A DNA stretch of 64,000 bases. It comes from Paraburkholderia kirstenboschensis. Lineage in GTDB: Bacteria > Pseudomonadota > Gammaproteobacteria > Burkholderiales > Burkholderiaceae. Under the pieces are notes generated by a model, which saw only the letters and a program-made list of their open reading frames with translations, did not search any database and had not been told where the DNA came from. This document shows, in pieces, positions 17,440-26,520 of the stretch. A program made the position numbers and the translations under genes. The stretch covers positions 58,566 to 122,565 of the forward strand of contig NZ_CAJHCR010000020.1 of the NCBI RefSeq assembly GCF_904848585.1. The letters are read 5' to 3'. Position 1 is the first letter of the stretch; each line of letters begins with the position of its first letter.

Positions 17440-18465
17440 CTAGTGGAGCGTCGCGAGATAGGCGGAAAGCGCCGCGGCGTCCTGCACGTTGAGCGTGAAG
17501 CTCGGCATCAGCGAATCCGGTTTGATCAGCTGAGCATGCTGGACCCAGTCGAGCAGATGCGCGGGCGTATTTGTCAAGGTGCCCGCCGCAAGCTGCTGGC
17601 GCGAACCCACATGCGTGAGGTCCGGGGCCTGTACGCCTGCCGCGTCGCTACCGCGTACGGCATGGCAGCCCGCGCAGCGGTCCATGAAGATTTTCTGGCC
17701 GTCACGCACTCGGCCGTCAGCGGGCGCCGCTGCCTGACGCAGTTGCGCGTCGCGCCACGCATCGAAATCCGCCTGGGGTTGCGCGATGACGTCGAAGGCC
17801 ATGTGAGCATGTTGCGGGCCGCAAAACTGCGTGCACTGACCGCGATAGTCGCCCGGCGCGTCGGCCTCGATCCATTGCGTGTTGACTTGCCCCGGAATGG
17901 CCTGGGTCTTGCCGGCGAGGCGCGGCACCCAGAACGCGTGGATCACGTCGGCACTTTTGAGCCCGATCCGGACCGGCACGCCCACTGGAATGTGAATCTC
18001 ATTGGCGGTCACGAAATGATGCGTCGCATCGGAGTCATCGCCGTAATCGATCTTCCACCACCAGTCGTACGCAGTGACGGTGATACTCAAGCCCGGAGTA
18101 AGCGACGGTTGCGCGACGGCCTCCAATGTGACGAGCGTGTAGCAGAGCGACACCAGCAACGCCACGGTCGACACGCCCACGCCGACATAGACCCATCGCA
18201 TGCCGCCCGCCTCTTTGCCCAGCGCACGCGGCGCGGCCTCGGGACGGCGCCGCATCAACGCACCCGCGAGCAGGACAGCTACGATGACGACGACCGCGAC
18301 GCACATTGCAGCCAGGCCCCAGCCCAGATGCATCGTCGGCGACGCGGCGGGCCCGGCGGAATGCAGGAAGTATTCGAGCGGCGCGTCAGCGTGCGCGGAC
18401 GATGAGACGAGCAACGCGCTCACTAGCACCCTCGCGCCACTGCGCGAAGTCACCGCGACGCGCAC
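17440..18465 (-). CDS. ctaC: Oxidase subunit II with fused cytochrome c (caa3 type)
   Basis: A 341-residue subunit with a signal peptide (residues 1-26, ending SSAHA), two membrane helices (about 46-70 and 91-112) and a cupredoxin domain. The CuA ligands are H176, C211, C215, H219 and M222 (CTQFCGPQHAHM). A C-terminal cytochrome c domain has CAGCH at 264-268, so electrons enter through a fused heme. The GTG at 18465 was chosen because GGGGAG lies five bases upstream and the signal peptide then begins at once. It overlaps the end of the GMC flavoprotein gene by 16 bases, which ties the oxidase directly to the dehydrogenase. Confidence 0.94.
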   Translation of the reverse strand: MRVAVTSRSGARVLVSALLVSSSAHADAPLEYFLHSAGPAASPTMHLGWGLAAMCVAVVVIVAVLLAGALMRRRPEAAPRALGKEAGGMRWVYVGVGVSTVALLVSLCYTLVTLEAVAQPSLTPGLSITVTAYDWWWKIDYGDDSDATHHFVTANEIHIPVGVPVRIGLKSADVIHAFWVPRLAGKTQAIPGQVNTQWIEADAPGDYRGQCTQFCGPQHAHMAFDVIAQPQADFDAWRDAQLRQAAAPADGRVRDGQKIFMDRCAGCHAVRGSDAAGVQAPDLTHVGSRQQLAAGTLTNTPAHLLDWVQHAQLIKPDSLMPSFTLNVQDAAALSAYLATLH

Positions 18466-20108
18466 GACAACTCCCCACGCGCGGCAAGCGCTTCGATGCG
18501 GTCGGCGGTGCGGCAGGCAATCGCCTGAATCGTCAGTGACGGATTGACGCCGCCAACGGTCGGAAACACCGAACCGTCGCAGATCCAGAGATTCGGAATG
18601 TCCCAGCTTCGGCAATCGCTATTGACCACGCTCGCGCGTGGATCGTCGCCCATGCGCGCGGTGCCGTTCAGATGGCACGTGTCGTTGTCCTCGTTCCAGA
18701 TCTCGCGTGCGCCCGCGGCCTGCAAATGCCGCCCCATGAAGTCGAGCGAGTGTTTGATGAGACGCTTGTCGTTGTCGCACAGCGAATACGTGACACGTGT
18801 AATCGGCAGACCGTACTGATCTTTTTCATCCGCGAGCGTCACGCGGTTGCGCTCCTGCGGCAGTGTCTCGCCGACGATTTTCAGCCCTGCCTGATGATTG
18901 TATTTGGCCATTTCCTGAAGCAGCGCGTCGCCCCACAGGCCGCGCCCGTTCTGCGTCGACGCCCATGCGTTCGGAAGCGCGCCCTGGCTCATGTAGCAGT
19001 AGCCGCCGAAGAAATCCTTGCCCGTGTCGGTGTAGTTCCAGTGCTCGGTGAGTGCGAGCGAAGGTGGCCCCTTGTACCAGCGGATTTCTTCGTCCATGAC
19101 GCCCCACGCCGCCTGGTTGGTCTGCACCATCAGGTTCTTGCCGACCAGTCCCGAACTGTTCGCGAGCCCGTCGGGGAACCGGGCGTTGGCGGACATCAGC
19201 AGAAGGCGCGGCGTCTCGATTGCATAGCCGGCGACGACCACGTTGCGCGCCCGCTGGAATTGCCATTTGCCTTCGCGCAGATAGTGCACGCCGGTCGCGT
19301 GCCCAGCGTCGTCGGTTTCGATGCGGCCGACCATGGCCAGATCGCGGATCTCGGCGCCCGCCTGCACCGCCCACGGAATCCAGGTCACGAGCGCGCTCTG
19401 CTTCGCATTGGTCGAACAGCCCGTCACGCAAAACCCGCGATAGATGCACTGATGCGATTCGCCTCGCGGCGCAGACACTGTCGCGAGCGGCGTCGGCGTC
19501 CAGTCGATGCCCATCGCCTCGGCGCCGCGCGCGAGCACGAGCGCCGCCGCGTTCAATTCGTGTGCGCGATAGGGATAGCGAGGACGCTTCGGGCCCCACG
19601 GATAATTCATCGGGCCGGAAATCTTCAGCGCATCTTCCACCTGCGCGTAGTAGTGCCACATTTCGCGCCAATCCAGCGGCCAGTCCGCGCCATAGCCGAG
19701 CTTCGTACGCGACTTGAACCACTCGGGCCGAAAGCGCAGCGACACCATCGCGAAGTGCACGGTGCTGCCGCCGACCGACTTGCCGCTGTTGTTCTTGCCC
19801 AGGCGCAACGGCGTTTCCCCGTCGACGATGCGCTCGTCGGTCCAGTAGACCTTTTCCTGATGCGCTTCGTCCGAGGCGAATTCTTCGAGAGGCCGCCACC
19901 AGGCGCCAGCGTCGAAGGCGACCACGGAGAAGCCTTTCTGCGCGAGCCGGCAAGCGAGTGTGCCGCCGCCCGCCCCCGTGCCGACGATGACAAAGTCCAC
20001 CGCTTCGTTTTGCGGATACTCGCGCATCTGCAGCCAGCCGCCGACCCGGTGTACGTCCGGCGCCCGCCCGTTTTTGCCGCGAGGCGTGTGCAGGGCGTCA
20101 TCGAACAC
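18450..20108 (-). CDS. GMC-family FAD dehydrogenase (gluconate 2-dehydrogenase large-subunit type)
   Basis: A flavoprotein of about 552 residues. FVIVGTGAGGGTLACRLA near residue 40 binds FAD, GKSVGGSTVHFAM follows, and the C-terminal CHLNGTARMGDDP and DGSVFPTVGGVNPSLT blocks contain the active-site His and Asn. Relatives oxidise gluconate, 2-ketogluconate, fructose or alcohols and pass electrons to cytochrome c. GTG at 20108 has AAGGAG seven bases upstream; an ATG 27 codons later is the alternative. Its start overlaps the small-subunit stop by 11 bases. No export signal is visible. The substrate is not known. Confidence 0.92.
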   Translation of the reverse strand: MFDDALHTPRGKNGRAPDVHRVGGWLQMREYPQNEAVDFVIVGTGAGGGTLACRLAQKGFSVVAFDAGAWWRPLEEFASDEAHQEKVYWTDERIVDGETPLRLGKNNSGKSVGGSTVHFAMVSLRFRPEWFKSRTKLGYGADWPLDWREMWHYYAQVEDALKISGPMNYPWGPKRPRYPYRAHELNAAALVLARGAEAMGIDWTPTPLATVSAPRGESHQCIYRGFCVTGCSTNAKQSALVTWIPWAVQAGAEIRDLAMVGRIETDDAGHATGVHYLREGKWQFQRARNVVVAGYAIETPRLLLMSANARFPDGLANSSGLVGKNLMVQTNQAAWGVMDEEIRWYKGPPSLALTEHWNYTDTGKDFFGGYCYMSQGALPNAWASTQNGRGLWGDALLQEMAKYNHQAGLKIVGETLPQERNRVTLADEKDQYGLPITRVTYSLCDNDKRLIKHSLDFMGRHLQAAGAREIWNEDNDTCHLNGTARMGDDPRASVVNSDCRSWDIPNLWICDGSVFPTVGGVNPSLTIQAIACRTADRIEALAARGELSCASR

Positions 20109-20763
20109 GTTCGTTCTCCTTGCGCGCCTCGTCTTCACCGCCCGGCGCGGCCTCGACCGCTTCCCACGGATCGCGCCGGCCCGCGACCAGCCGGACATAG
20201 CCGCGCGGACTCGCGGGGCCGCCGAATCCGATCTCGCTCCACGAGGCAGGATGCGAGTAATACGCGCCGCAGATGTCGTGCAGAACCCGGTCCGTGAAGA
20301 ACAGTTGCGGCGGCATACCGCGCCAGGCAGCGTCGCTCAGTTCGCCTTTCTGCATCTTCGTGATCAGTGCGTCCTGCTGGCCGTCGTCGAGCTGATGGAA
20401 CAGGACGTCGTGGCGAGTCCGCGATTCGGCGTCGAGCGCCGCAAGACCCCACCGCCACGCGTCGCCGGCGGACGGCAACCGCGCGTCGCGATAGCCGTCG
20501 CCCTGACCGCGCTGCAGACGCTCATCGACGAGCGCCGCAACCGGCACAGGCGGCCGGTCGGCAGGTTGGGGAACGACACGCCCGCACAGCGCCTCGAGCG
20601 TGCGCCACGCAGCATCGTCGAGAAACGTCGGCTCGCGCCGGACCGCCAGCCGTGCATCGACGACACGCCGGGTCGTCTCGTCCCATGAGGGCGTCTGGCG
20701 CTTGCGCAGCACGTCATAGCCGGGGTAACGCGAAGCGTGCGGCTTGTGGTTTTCGTCACTCAT
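20098..20763 (-). CDS. Gluconate 2-dehydrogenase subunit 3-type small subunit
   Basis: A 221-residue protein of the gluconate dehydrogenase subunit 3 family. EPTFLDDAAWRTLEALCGRVVPQ and the late FFTDRVLHDICGAYYSHPASWSEIGFGGPASPRGY are family-like blocks. This subunit accompanies the FAD subunit and, in studied enzymes, carries a Tat signal that exports both. Here the N-terminus (MSDENHKPHASRYPGYDVL) is hydrophilic and shows no twin-arginine plus hydrophobic region. It overlaps the gene before it by 8 bases and the flavoprotein gene after it by 11. Confidence 0.9.
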   Translation of the reverse strand: MSDENHKPHASRYPGYDVLRKRQTPSWDETTRRVVDARLAVRREPTFLDDAAWRTLEALCGRVVPQPADRPPVPVAALVDERLQRGQGDGYRDARLPSAGDAWRWGLAALDAESRTRHDVLFHQLDDGQQDALITKMQKGELSDAAWRGMPPQLFFTDRVLHDICGAYYSHPASWSEIGFGGPASPRGYVRLVAGRRDPWEAVEAAPGGEDEARKENERVR

Positions 20764-21706
20764 CGGCTTCCCCTTCCCTCAGGCCAAGCGCCGCGAGCCC
20801 GGCCAGCGCGAGCGCCGTGAAGCTGGGCGGCGCCGGAAGCGGTGGCCCGCTGAAAATGTTCTGCGACCAGTTGCGCCAGCCCCCCATATTGCGCGCGACG
20901 CCGAACGTATGGAATCCGACGCCTGCAAAACCGAGCAGCGCGGTACACCGAAGCCACATCCGCGTGATCCAGCGCTTCGGCTGCGGCTCGGCAATCGCGG
21001 CATGGGCGAGCAACGCAACAGCCAAAGGCGGGATGGCGACCGGTGCGTACATCGCCGGATTATGGAATGCACCCCTGAAATGCAGCAGTGCGGCCTCGCC
21101 GACGGTGCCGATCAACCCGACGCTGGCCAGCAGAGCGAGGGCACGGCCGGCGGGCATTCCGGCGAGGCGCGGATCACGCGCGGGTTCGTCGCGCAACCGC
21201 TCGGCGACCGCGCCAAGCGCGCCAGAGAGCAGCATGGCGATGGGTGCGCCAATTGGCGCCGCGTAGAACAGATTGCTCCATCCGAATCCGCCCGGCCTTT
21301 TCACGATGTTGTACAGATGAAAGCCGTTGCCGATCACGCCGGTGGCGGCCGCCGTCAGATAGATCGCGTCACGCAGACGATGCGCTGCCGCATTGCGGTC
21401 CATGCCGCCGTGTACGCCAGCGCCGAGCGAGAGCACCGAGACGACCAACGGCGTATACATCACACGGTTCTCGAACGAGCCGCGATAGTGCTCCATGCCG
21501 CTGTCGGCAAGCACGGACAACGCGAGCAGCGCGGAACTGCGATTGAGTTTTCTCGCCGCGTCCAGATGCGCCGGGATCGTCGTCCGCGCCACATTCTGCC
21601 GCCCGGCATTGCCTGGTGTGGTACCGGTACGGGTCAGCGCAACGGTCGCTGCCAGCGCCGCCGCGGCACTCACGATCCCTAGTCCGATCACTTCGGCCTT
21701 CTGCAT
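20756..21706 (-). CDS. Membrane protein with internal repeat, dehydrogenase operon
   Basis: A 316-residue protein with about seven hydrophobic segments. Two halves resemble each other: MEHYRGSFENRVMYTPLVVS near residue 72 and LLHFRGAFHNPAMYAPVAIP near residue 205, giving a shared pattern H-[YF]-R-G-x-F-x-N-x-x-M-Y-x-P. GGAG precedes the ATG at 21706. The 8-base overlap with the small-subunit gene shows tight coupling. It could be the membrane anchor or quinone/heme contact of the dehydrogenase, since no other anchor is encoded. I do not recognise a named family. Confidence 0.8.
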   Translation of the reverse strand: MQKAEVIGLGIVSAAAALAATVALTRTGTTPGNAGRQNVARTTIPAHLDAARKLNRSSALLALSVLADSGMEHYRGSFENRVMYTPLVVSVLSLGAGVHGGMDRNAAAHRLRDAIYLTAAATGVIGNGFHLYNIVKRPGGFGWSNLFYAAPIGAPIAMLLSGALGAVAERLRDEPARDPRLAGMPAGRALALLASVGLIGTVGEAALLHFRGAFHNPAMYAPVAIPPLAVALLAHAAIAEPQPKRWITRMWLRCTALLGFAGVGFHTFGVARNMGGWRNWSQNIFSGPPLPAPPSFTALALAGLAALGLREGEADE

Positions 21707-21716
21707 CGTCACTCCT

Positions 21717-22823
21717 TCAATGGACGCGATAACACTGCGCGTCCGCATGCTTGAATTCGAGGCCGCATCCCGGACGCGACAGGTCGGGTGCGATCACGCC
21801 GTCGTGTGGCGCCGGCGCACCGTCGAACAACATGCGCTCGATACGGACGTGATCATGGAACCACTCCTGATGCCGTAAGCGGGGTGCCGCACACGCCGCA
21901 TGCAGATGCAACGCGGGCGCACAATGGGCGGACAGCGCAACGTGATGGGCATCTGCGAGATTGGCCGCCTGCATGAAGCCCGTGATGCCGCCGCATCGGG
22001 TTGCGTCGGCTTGCAGGACATCCACCGCGCCGGCGTCCAGCATGCGGCGGAAATAGTCGGCCGTGTATCCATACTCGCCTGCTGCCACCTCCATGTCGCC
22101 CGGCAGCAGGTCGCGCAAGCGGCGCAAACCCTCGAGATCGTCGGATGACACGGGTTCTTCGAACCAGGCGACCTTCTGCTCTTCGAAGCAGGCTGCCAAT
22201 GCGGCAGCCTGCTTGATGTCGAGCGCGCCGTTCGCATCGACGAAAAGGCCGCGCTCGCCGATGGCGGCGCGCGCCACTCCCACGCGATGCGGATCTCGTG
22301 CGGGATCGGTGCCGATTTTCATTTTCACCCAGCGGCATCCTTCGTTGGCAATCCAATGGGAGAACTGTTCGCGCAGATCATCGTCCGTGTAGGTGGTGAA
22401 GCCGCCGCTTCCATAGATGGGCACGACATCGCGCAACCTGCCGAGCAACTGCACGAGCGGCACGTCGAGCAGCTTCGCCTTCAGGTCCCACAGCGCGCAG
22501 TCCACTGCGGAGATAGCCGTCGCGGCGAGGCCTTCGCGCCCGAGATTGCGCACGCTGCGCTGCATAGCAAGCCATGCGCCAGGGATGTCGAACGCGTCGA
22601 AGCGCTGAATGGTTTTCGTCAGCAATTGCTCGATGAGCGGCAACACGGAAGCACTCGTGTAGGTGTAGCCGAGTCCCGTTTTACCGCCCGCATCGATCTC
22701 GACCAGGACTAGCGTCGTCGAGTCCCATGCGATCGTGCCGTCCGCTTCGGGCTTGTCGGTCGGAATCGTATAAGCCAGCGCCCGTACCGTGCCGAGCGGC
22801 ACGCCGCCTGTATAAGCTCGCAT
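21717..22823 (-). CDS. Enolase-superfamily enzyme (mandelate racemase/muconate cycloisomerase type)
   Basis: A 368-residue enzyme. The barrel carries WVKMKIG with the Lys-x-Lys pair near residue 165, then metal ligands in FVDANGA, WFEEP and VAAGEYGY, and a QADATRCGG plus SAHCAP pair that would supply the His-Asp dyad of the mandelate racemase subgroup. Many such enzymes dehydrate sugar acids such as galactonate or gluconate. That fits an operon with a gluconate-dehydrogenase-type complex. GAGG precedes the ATG, and the TPP enzyme gene ends only 4 bp before. Confidence 0.92.
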   Translation of the reverse strand: MRAYTGGVPLGTVRALAYTIPTDKPEADGTIAWDSTTLVLVEIDAGGKTGLGYTYTSASVLPLIEQLLTKTIQRFDAFDIPGAWLAMQRSVRNLGREGLAATAISAVDCALWDLKAKLLDVPLVQLLGRLRDVVPIYGSGGFTTYTDDDLREQFSHWIANEGCRWVKMKIGTDPARDPHRVGVARAAIGERGLFVDANGALDIKQAAALAACFEEQKVAWFEEPVSSDDLEGLRRLRDLLPGDMEVAAGEYGYTADYFRRMLDAGAVDVLQADATRCGGITGFMQAANLADAHHVALSAHCAPALHLHAACAAPRLRHQEWFHDHVRIERMLFDGAPAPHDGVIAPDLSRPGCGLEFKHADAQCYRVH

Positions 22824-22827
22824 CGCC

Positions 22828-24663
22828 TCAGTCCTTCTTGCCGTCCGGCTTGCCGCCAGATTCGTCGTGATTCTTGTGCCCGTGCGGCAGCACCGCGCTC
22901 AGTACCTGCTTTACGGCACCCACCAGCATTCCGCTTTCCTGCGGGTCGCCTTTGATAAGCGTCTGCGCGAACGCCTTGGCTTCCTTCAGCGAGATGTGCG
23001 GCGGCAAAGGCGGCACAGTGGGGTCCGCCTTCACCTCGAGCACGACCGGACGATCCGCTGCGAGCGCTTCTTCCCAGGCCGCGGCGAGGCGCTCGGGATC
23101 GTCGACGTAAATCCCTTTCAGTCCGAGCAGTTCCGCAAACTTGTGATACGGCACATTAGGAATCTGCTGGGATGCATTGAACTTGGGATCGCCCTCCATC
23201 ACGCGCTGTTCCCACGTGACCTGGTTCAGGTCTTCGTTGTTCAGCACCATGCAGATCCAGTGCGGACTGGACCATTGCTTCCAGTACTTCGAAACCGTGA
23301 TCAGTTCGGCCATGTTGTTCATCTGCATTGCTCCATCGCCGACGAGCGCGATCACCGGCCGGTCCGGGTAGGCGAACTTGGCGGCGATTGCATACGGCAC
23401 CGCCGCGCCCATCGATGCGAGACCGCCGGATAGCGAGCACATCATGCCGCGGCGAATCTTCAGATCGCGCGCATACCAGTTCGCGCACGATCCCGAGTCG
23501 CTCGTGATGATTGCGCGTTCCGGCAGACGTGGTGAAAGCTCCCACATCACGCGTTGGGGATTCACGTCTGTTTCGGCATTTTCCATTGCCCGGGCTTCGA
23601 GCGTTTTCCACCAATCGGCCACCCAGCCTTCGATCTTCTTGCGCCATGCGCGGTCCGTTTTTTCCTTCAATAACGGCAGAAGCGCTTTCAAGGTATCGAC
23701 GCTGTCGCCGACCAGATTCACCTCCATCGGATAGCGCAAGCTCAGCATGTCCGCTTTCAGGTCGATCTGTACGCCGCGCGCCTGTCCTTCTTTCGGCAGG
23801 AATTCCGAGTAAGGGAAGCCGGAGCCGATCATCAGCAAGGTGTCGCAGTCGGTCATCATGTCCCAGCTCGGCTTGGTGCCAAGCATGCCGATGGAGCCCG
23901 TGACCCACGGAAGTTCGTCGGGCAACGCGGCCTTTCCAAGGAGCGCCTTGGCGACGCCGGCGCCGAGTTTGTCAGCGAGAGCGATGACTTCGTCGGTTGC
24001 GTGCAGGGCGCCCGCGCCGACCAGAATCGCAATCCGTTCACCTGCATTCAATACGTCAGCGGCGCGACGCAGGTCGTCATGTTTCGGCACGACAGTGGGC
24101 GCCGAGTAGCCGATGCCCGAATGAACGGTGCCGTGCTGGCGCTTCGGCTCCTGATATGCCACGTCCTGAAGATCGTTAGGCAGCACAATCGCGGTCACGC
24201 GTCTTTCGGATAGCGCGGTGCGGATCGCGCGGTCAGCAAGATGGCGGACCTGGGCCGGCACGCTCGCCTGCTGGACGAATGCGCCGGCCACGTCCTTGAA
24301 CAGTGAAGGCAGATCCAGTTCCTGCTGATAATGGCCGCCGAGCGACGCGCGCGCCTGCTGGCCGGCGATGGCCAGCACCGGCATGTGGTCCATGCGCGCG
24401 TCGTACAGTCCCGTGACGAGGTGTGAGGCGCCTGGTCCGGACGTCGCGAGACACACGCCAAGTTCGCCGGTGAATTTCGCGTGGGCCGAGGCCATGAAGG
24501 CAGCCATTTCCTCGTGCCGGACCTGGATGAACTCGATTTTTCCGTCGGCCCGGTTCAACGCGCCCAGAATGCCGTTGATGCCGTCCCCGGGATAACCGTA
24601 GATGCGCCTGATGCCCCATTGATGGAGGCGCTCGACAAGGAAATCGCTGACCGTCTGGCTCAT
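22828..24663 (-). CDS. Thiamine-diphosphate enzyme (pyruvate oxidase / PoxB-YdaP type)
   Basis: A 611-residue TPP enzyme. GYPGDGINGILGAL and RHEEMAAFMASAHAKFTG (catalytic glutamate) are in the N-terminal domain; a central FAD-type domain follows. The TPP-binding block runs from GDGAMQMNNMAELI to VLNNEDLNQVTWEQR. It resembles pyruvate:quinone oxidoreductases and their relatives more than acetolactate synthases. The C-terminal tail is rich in His, Asp and Lys. AGGAG lies before the ATG at 24663. It is the first gene of the minus-strand operon, with a possible operator about 90 bp upstream. Confidence 0.9.
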   Translation of the reverse strand: MSQTVSDFLVERLHQWGIRRIYGYPGDGINGILGALNRADGKIEFIQVRHEEMAAFMASAHAKFTGELGVCLATSGPGASHLVTGLYDARMDHMPVLAIAGQQARASLGGHYQQELDLPSLFKDVAGAFVQQASVPAQVRHLADRAIRTALSERRVTAIVLPNDLQDVAYQEPKRQHGTVHSGIGYSAPTVVPKHDDLRRAADVLNAGERIAILVGAGALHATDEVIALADKLGAGVAKALLGKAALPDELPWVTGSIGMLGTKPSWDMMTDCDTLLMIGSGFPYSEFLPKEGQARGVQIDLKADMLSLRYPMEVNLVGDSVDTLKALLPLLKEKTDRAWRKKIEGWVADWWKTLEARAMENAETDVNPQRVMWELSPRLPERAIITSDSGSCANWYARDLKIRRGMMCSLSGGLASMGAAVPYAIAAKFAYPDRPVIALVGDGAMQMNNMAELITVSKYWKQWSSPHWICMVLNNEDLNQVTWEQRVMEGDPKFNASQQIPNVPYHKFAELLGLKGIYVDDPERLAAAWEEALAADRPVVLEVKADPTVPPLPPHISLKEAKAFAQTLIKGDPQESGMLVGAVKQVLSAVLPHGHKNHDESGGKPDGKKD

Positions 24664-25007
24664 TGTTGCTCTCCTGAATCCTGGACAGACTGCCAAGCGA
24701 CTCTCTGCTCACACCTGCGTCGTGCAATCTGATCTGAATGTTGCGTAACGACCTATCACGCCGTGATGTATCGCAAGAAGCCTGCCCGCTTTGCACCTCT
24801 GTGCGTGGTAAAGGCCCGCTGCCCGCTTGCACAGGATGGCGCAGGCATATTGCAAGGACTGCAAAACCTCATTGAAATTTTCAGTCACCGTGTAAAACTG
24901 CCTAAAAATGTATTTCCGCCACGGGCGCTGCGCTGAACCGCTAGTCGCATTTCTAGATGCTGCCTTCGGACGGACTAACGGCGACTGGCGCAAAATCCGC
25001 CATGCAG
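24664..25007. other. Promoter gap before the oxidase operon
   Basis: There is no convincing gene in this gap. It separates the first operon gene from the GlxA-type relic and must hold the operon promoter. The palindrome at 24755-24767 is the only clear structure. The stretch around 24880-24920 is AT-richer than its surroundings. Confidence 0.4.
24755..24767. promoter_or_regulatory. ATCACG-C-CGTGAT inverted repeat
   Basis: A perfect 6-bp inverted repeat around one base, about 92 bp before the TPP enzyme start. It could be an operator of the oxidase operon. It is short, so chance occurrence is possible. Confidence 0.3.
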
Positions 25008-25545
25008 CTATCTCAGGTCGTCGCGTAGGTCGCGAACACCGCGGCCTAGACGCTCTCGCAACAGTGCCCTGAGTGTTCCCCCGTCGCTGTAGCCAACCTC
25101 CGTCGCGATAGCTTCGAGGGCGAGGCCGCTTCCATGAAGCAGCGATTGCGCACGCTCGACACGCAGGTCCCGGAAAAAAGCTCCGGGTGATTTGCCGAGA
25201 ACGGCCGTGCAACGGCGTTGCAAAGTACGAGCGCTTGTAGCGAGCTCGTGCGCTGCCCTTTCTAAAGAGAAGCCATTCCTGAGGTTATCGCGCGCCCACC
25301 GTTCGAACCGCTGAATCAACGGGTCTGCATGCGTCAGATGGTTCGGGATGATATAGGCCGCCTGCATTGAACGAAAATCGGCGAGTAGATCGCGGGAAAC
25401 CGTGGCGGCCAAATCGGGGCTGACCTTACGGATCAGCCACAGGGCGAGGTCGAGATGGCCCATTGCTGCGCCAGCAGTCACACCGATAGCAGACGGCACC
25501 AGCATCCTTGATTCGTCCAGTCGTACAGCGCGGACTGAAGATCAG
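25008..25545 (-). pseudogene. GlxA-type AraC-family regulator, 5'-truncated
   Basis: The frame gives DESRMLVPSAIGVTAGAAMG, the end of the class-I glutamine-amidotransferase-like domain, then the linker AAYIIPNHLTHADPLI. A complete AraC DNA-binding region follows (FSLERAAHELATSARTLQRR and EAIATEVGYSDGGTLRALLR). GlxA-type regulators normally have about 320 residues; the first 150 or so are absent and homology stops abruptly near 25545. The DNA-binding half could be made from an internal ATG at 25505. It lies upstream of the oxidase operon on the same strand. Confidence 0.7.
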
Positions 25546-26227
25546 CAAGTACTGGGGTTCGAATTGCCAGCAATGTTCGCTAAAAGGGGATTGCACGCCA
25601 GGTCTTTGAGGCGCACGGTGGACTAAACTTATGCGCAGGTCGCTTGCGCAGCATTGATGTCGCAATTGCCGCGAAGCAATGTTAACCCCTCTAATGCGAA
25701 GAGACGCGGTCTTCGGCCGCAGCGCTATGTCACGACAGGCGTGCGGAAACGCACTTTCCCGTTTTATTGAGATGGTCGCGAGCTGCGGAATCGCTCAGCG
25801 CGGCGGGCGCTGTTGTGCCAGCCGATGCACCACATCGGAAACACCGATGAATCCAAGGAAAACGACTTCAAGGCACCGGATCGCGCAGCGCGCGATCCGC
25901 GCGTCACGCCCTCAAAGGATTCCCGGCTATTTGACCGTATATGCCAGCGCGCCGCATTAAGTTCACAGACGGCCCACTCTTTCCAGGCTATGCAGCATGC
26001 AATGTATCCAGGTTCGACAACACGTCAGTCGTCGCTCCCGGCTCCTCAGCGAAGAAGCGCCAGGTGACATGACAATGTCAAGCTCGGAGCCGACGTGCCT
26101 CACATCTTAAGGATACCTCATGTTGTGCCGCGGTAGCGACCCGCTGCGATCGCAAATCCGCCGCTCCGAGGGAAAAATCGCGCAATGAAACGTCAGGTTG
26201 GCTTCTTGCTGGCGGTCGTAACATGAT
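25546..26227. other. Gene-free stretch between regulator relic and sorbosone dehydrogenase
   Basis: No frame here shows a recognisable domain. A small hairpin, TGACAT-GACA-ATGTCA at 26065-26080, lies about 175 bp before the lipoprotein start and might be an operator. The rest may be decayed sequence. Confidence 0.35.
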
Positions 26228-26520
26228 CGACCAGTGCCAACCACAAGGAGTGAACATGCACCTGTTCAAGCGTCTAGCTATTGCGATGGTCTTACCGTTG
26301 GCGGCTTGCGCCGTCGGTCCATCAAATTCACTCGACACCGGCCTGGGCGCCTCGCCCGCCATTCCAGCTCCAGAGTCATCATTGATCCCGATGGTCAACA
26401 TCGCGCCGGTTCGGACGCGCCCGCCGGGCTTCATGCCGAGCGCGCCCGTCGGCTTCACCGTCACGCAGTTTGCCAGTGGCCTTGCCCACCCGCGCTGGCT
26501 TTATACGCTGCCCAATGGGG
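26228..26520 (+). repeat. Parent copy of a duplicated segment
   Basis: This stretch, the leader and first 90 codons or so of the sorbosone dehydrogenase-like gene, recurs in diverged form at 54222-54515. Both copies share the upstream AGTGCCAACCACAA and the coding start HLFKRLAIAMVLPL. Confidence 0.75.

Noticed and set aside
15353..17443. A 696-codon open frame on the plus strand
   Set aside because: It lies exactly opposite the oxidase subunit I gene and is rich in Arg, His and Glu without any domain. It is a mirror of GC-rich codons.
18672..20297. A 541-codon open frame on the plus strand
   Set aside because: It is antisense to the GMC flavoprotein gene, with shadow-like composition and no domain.
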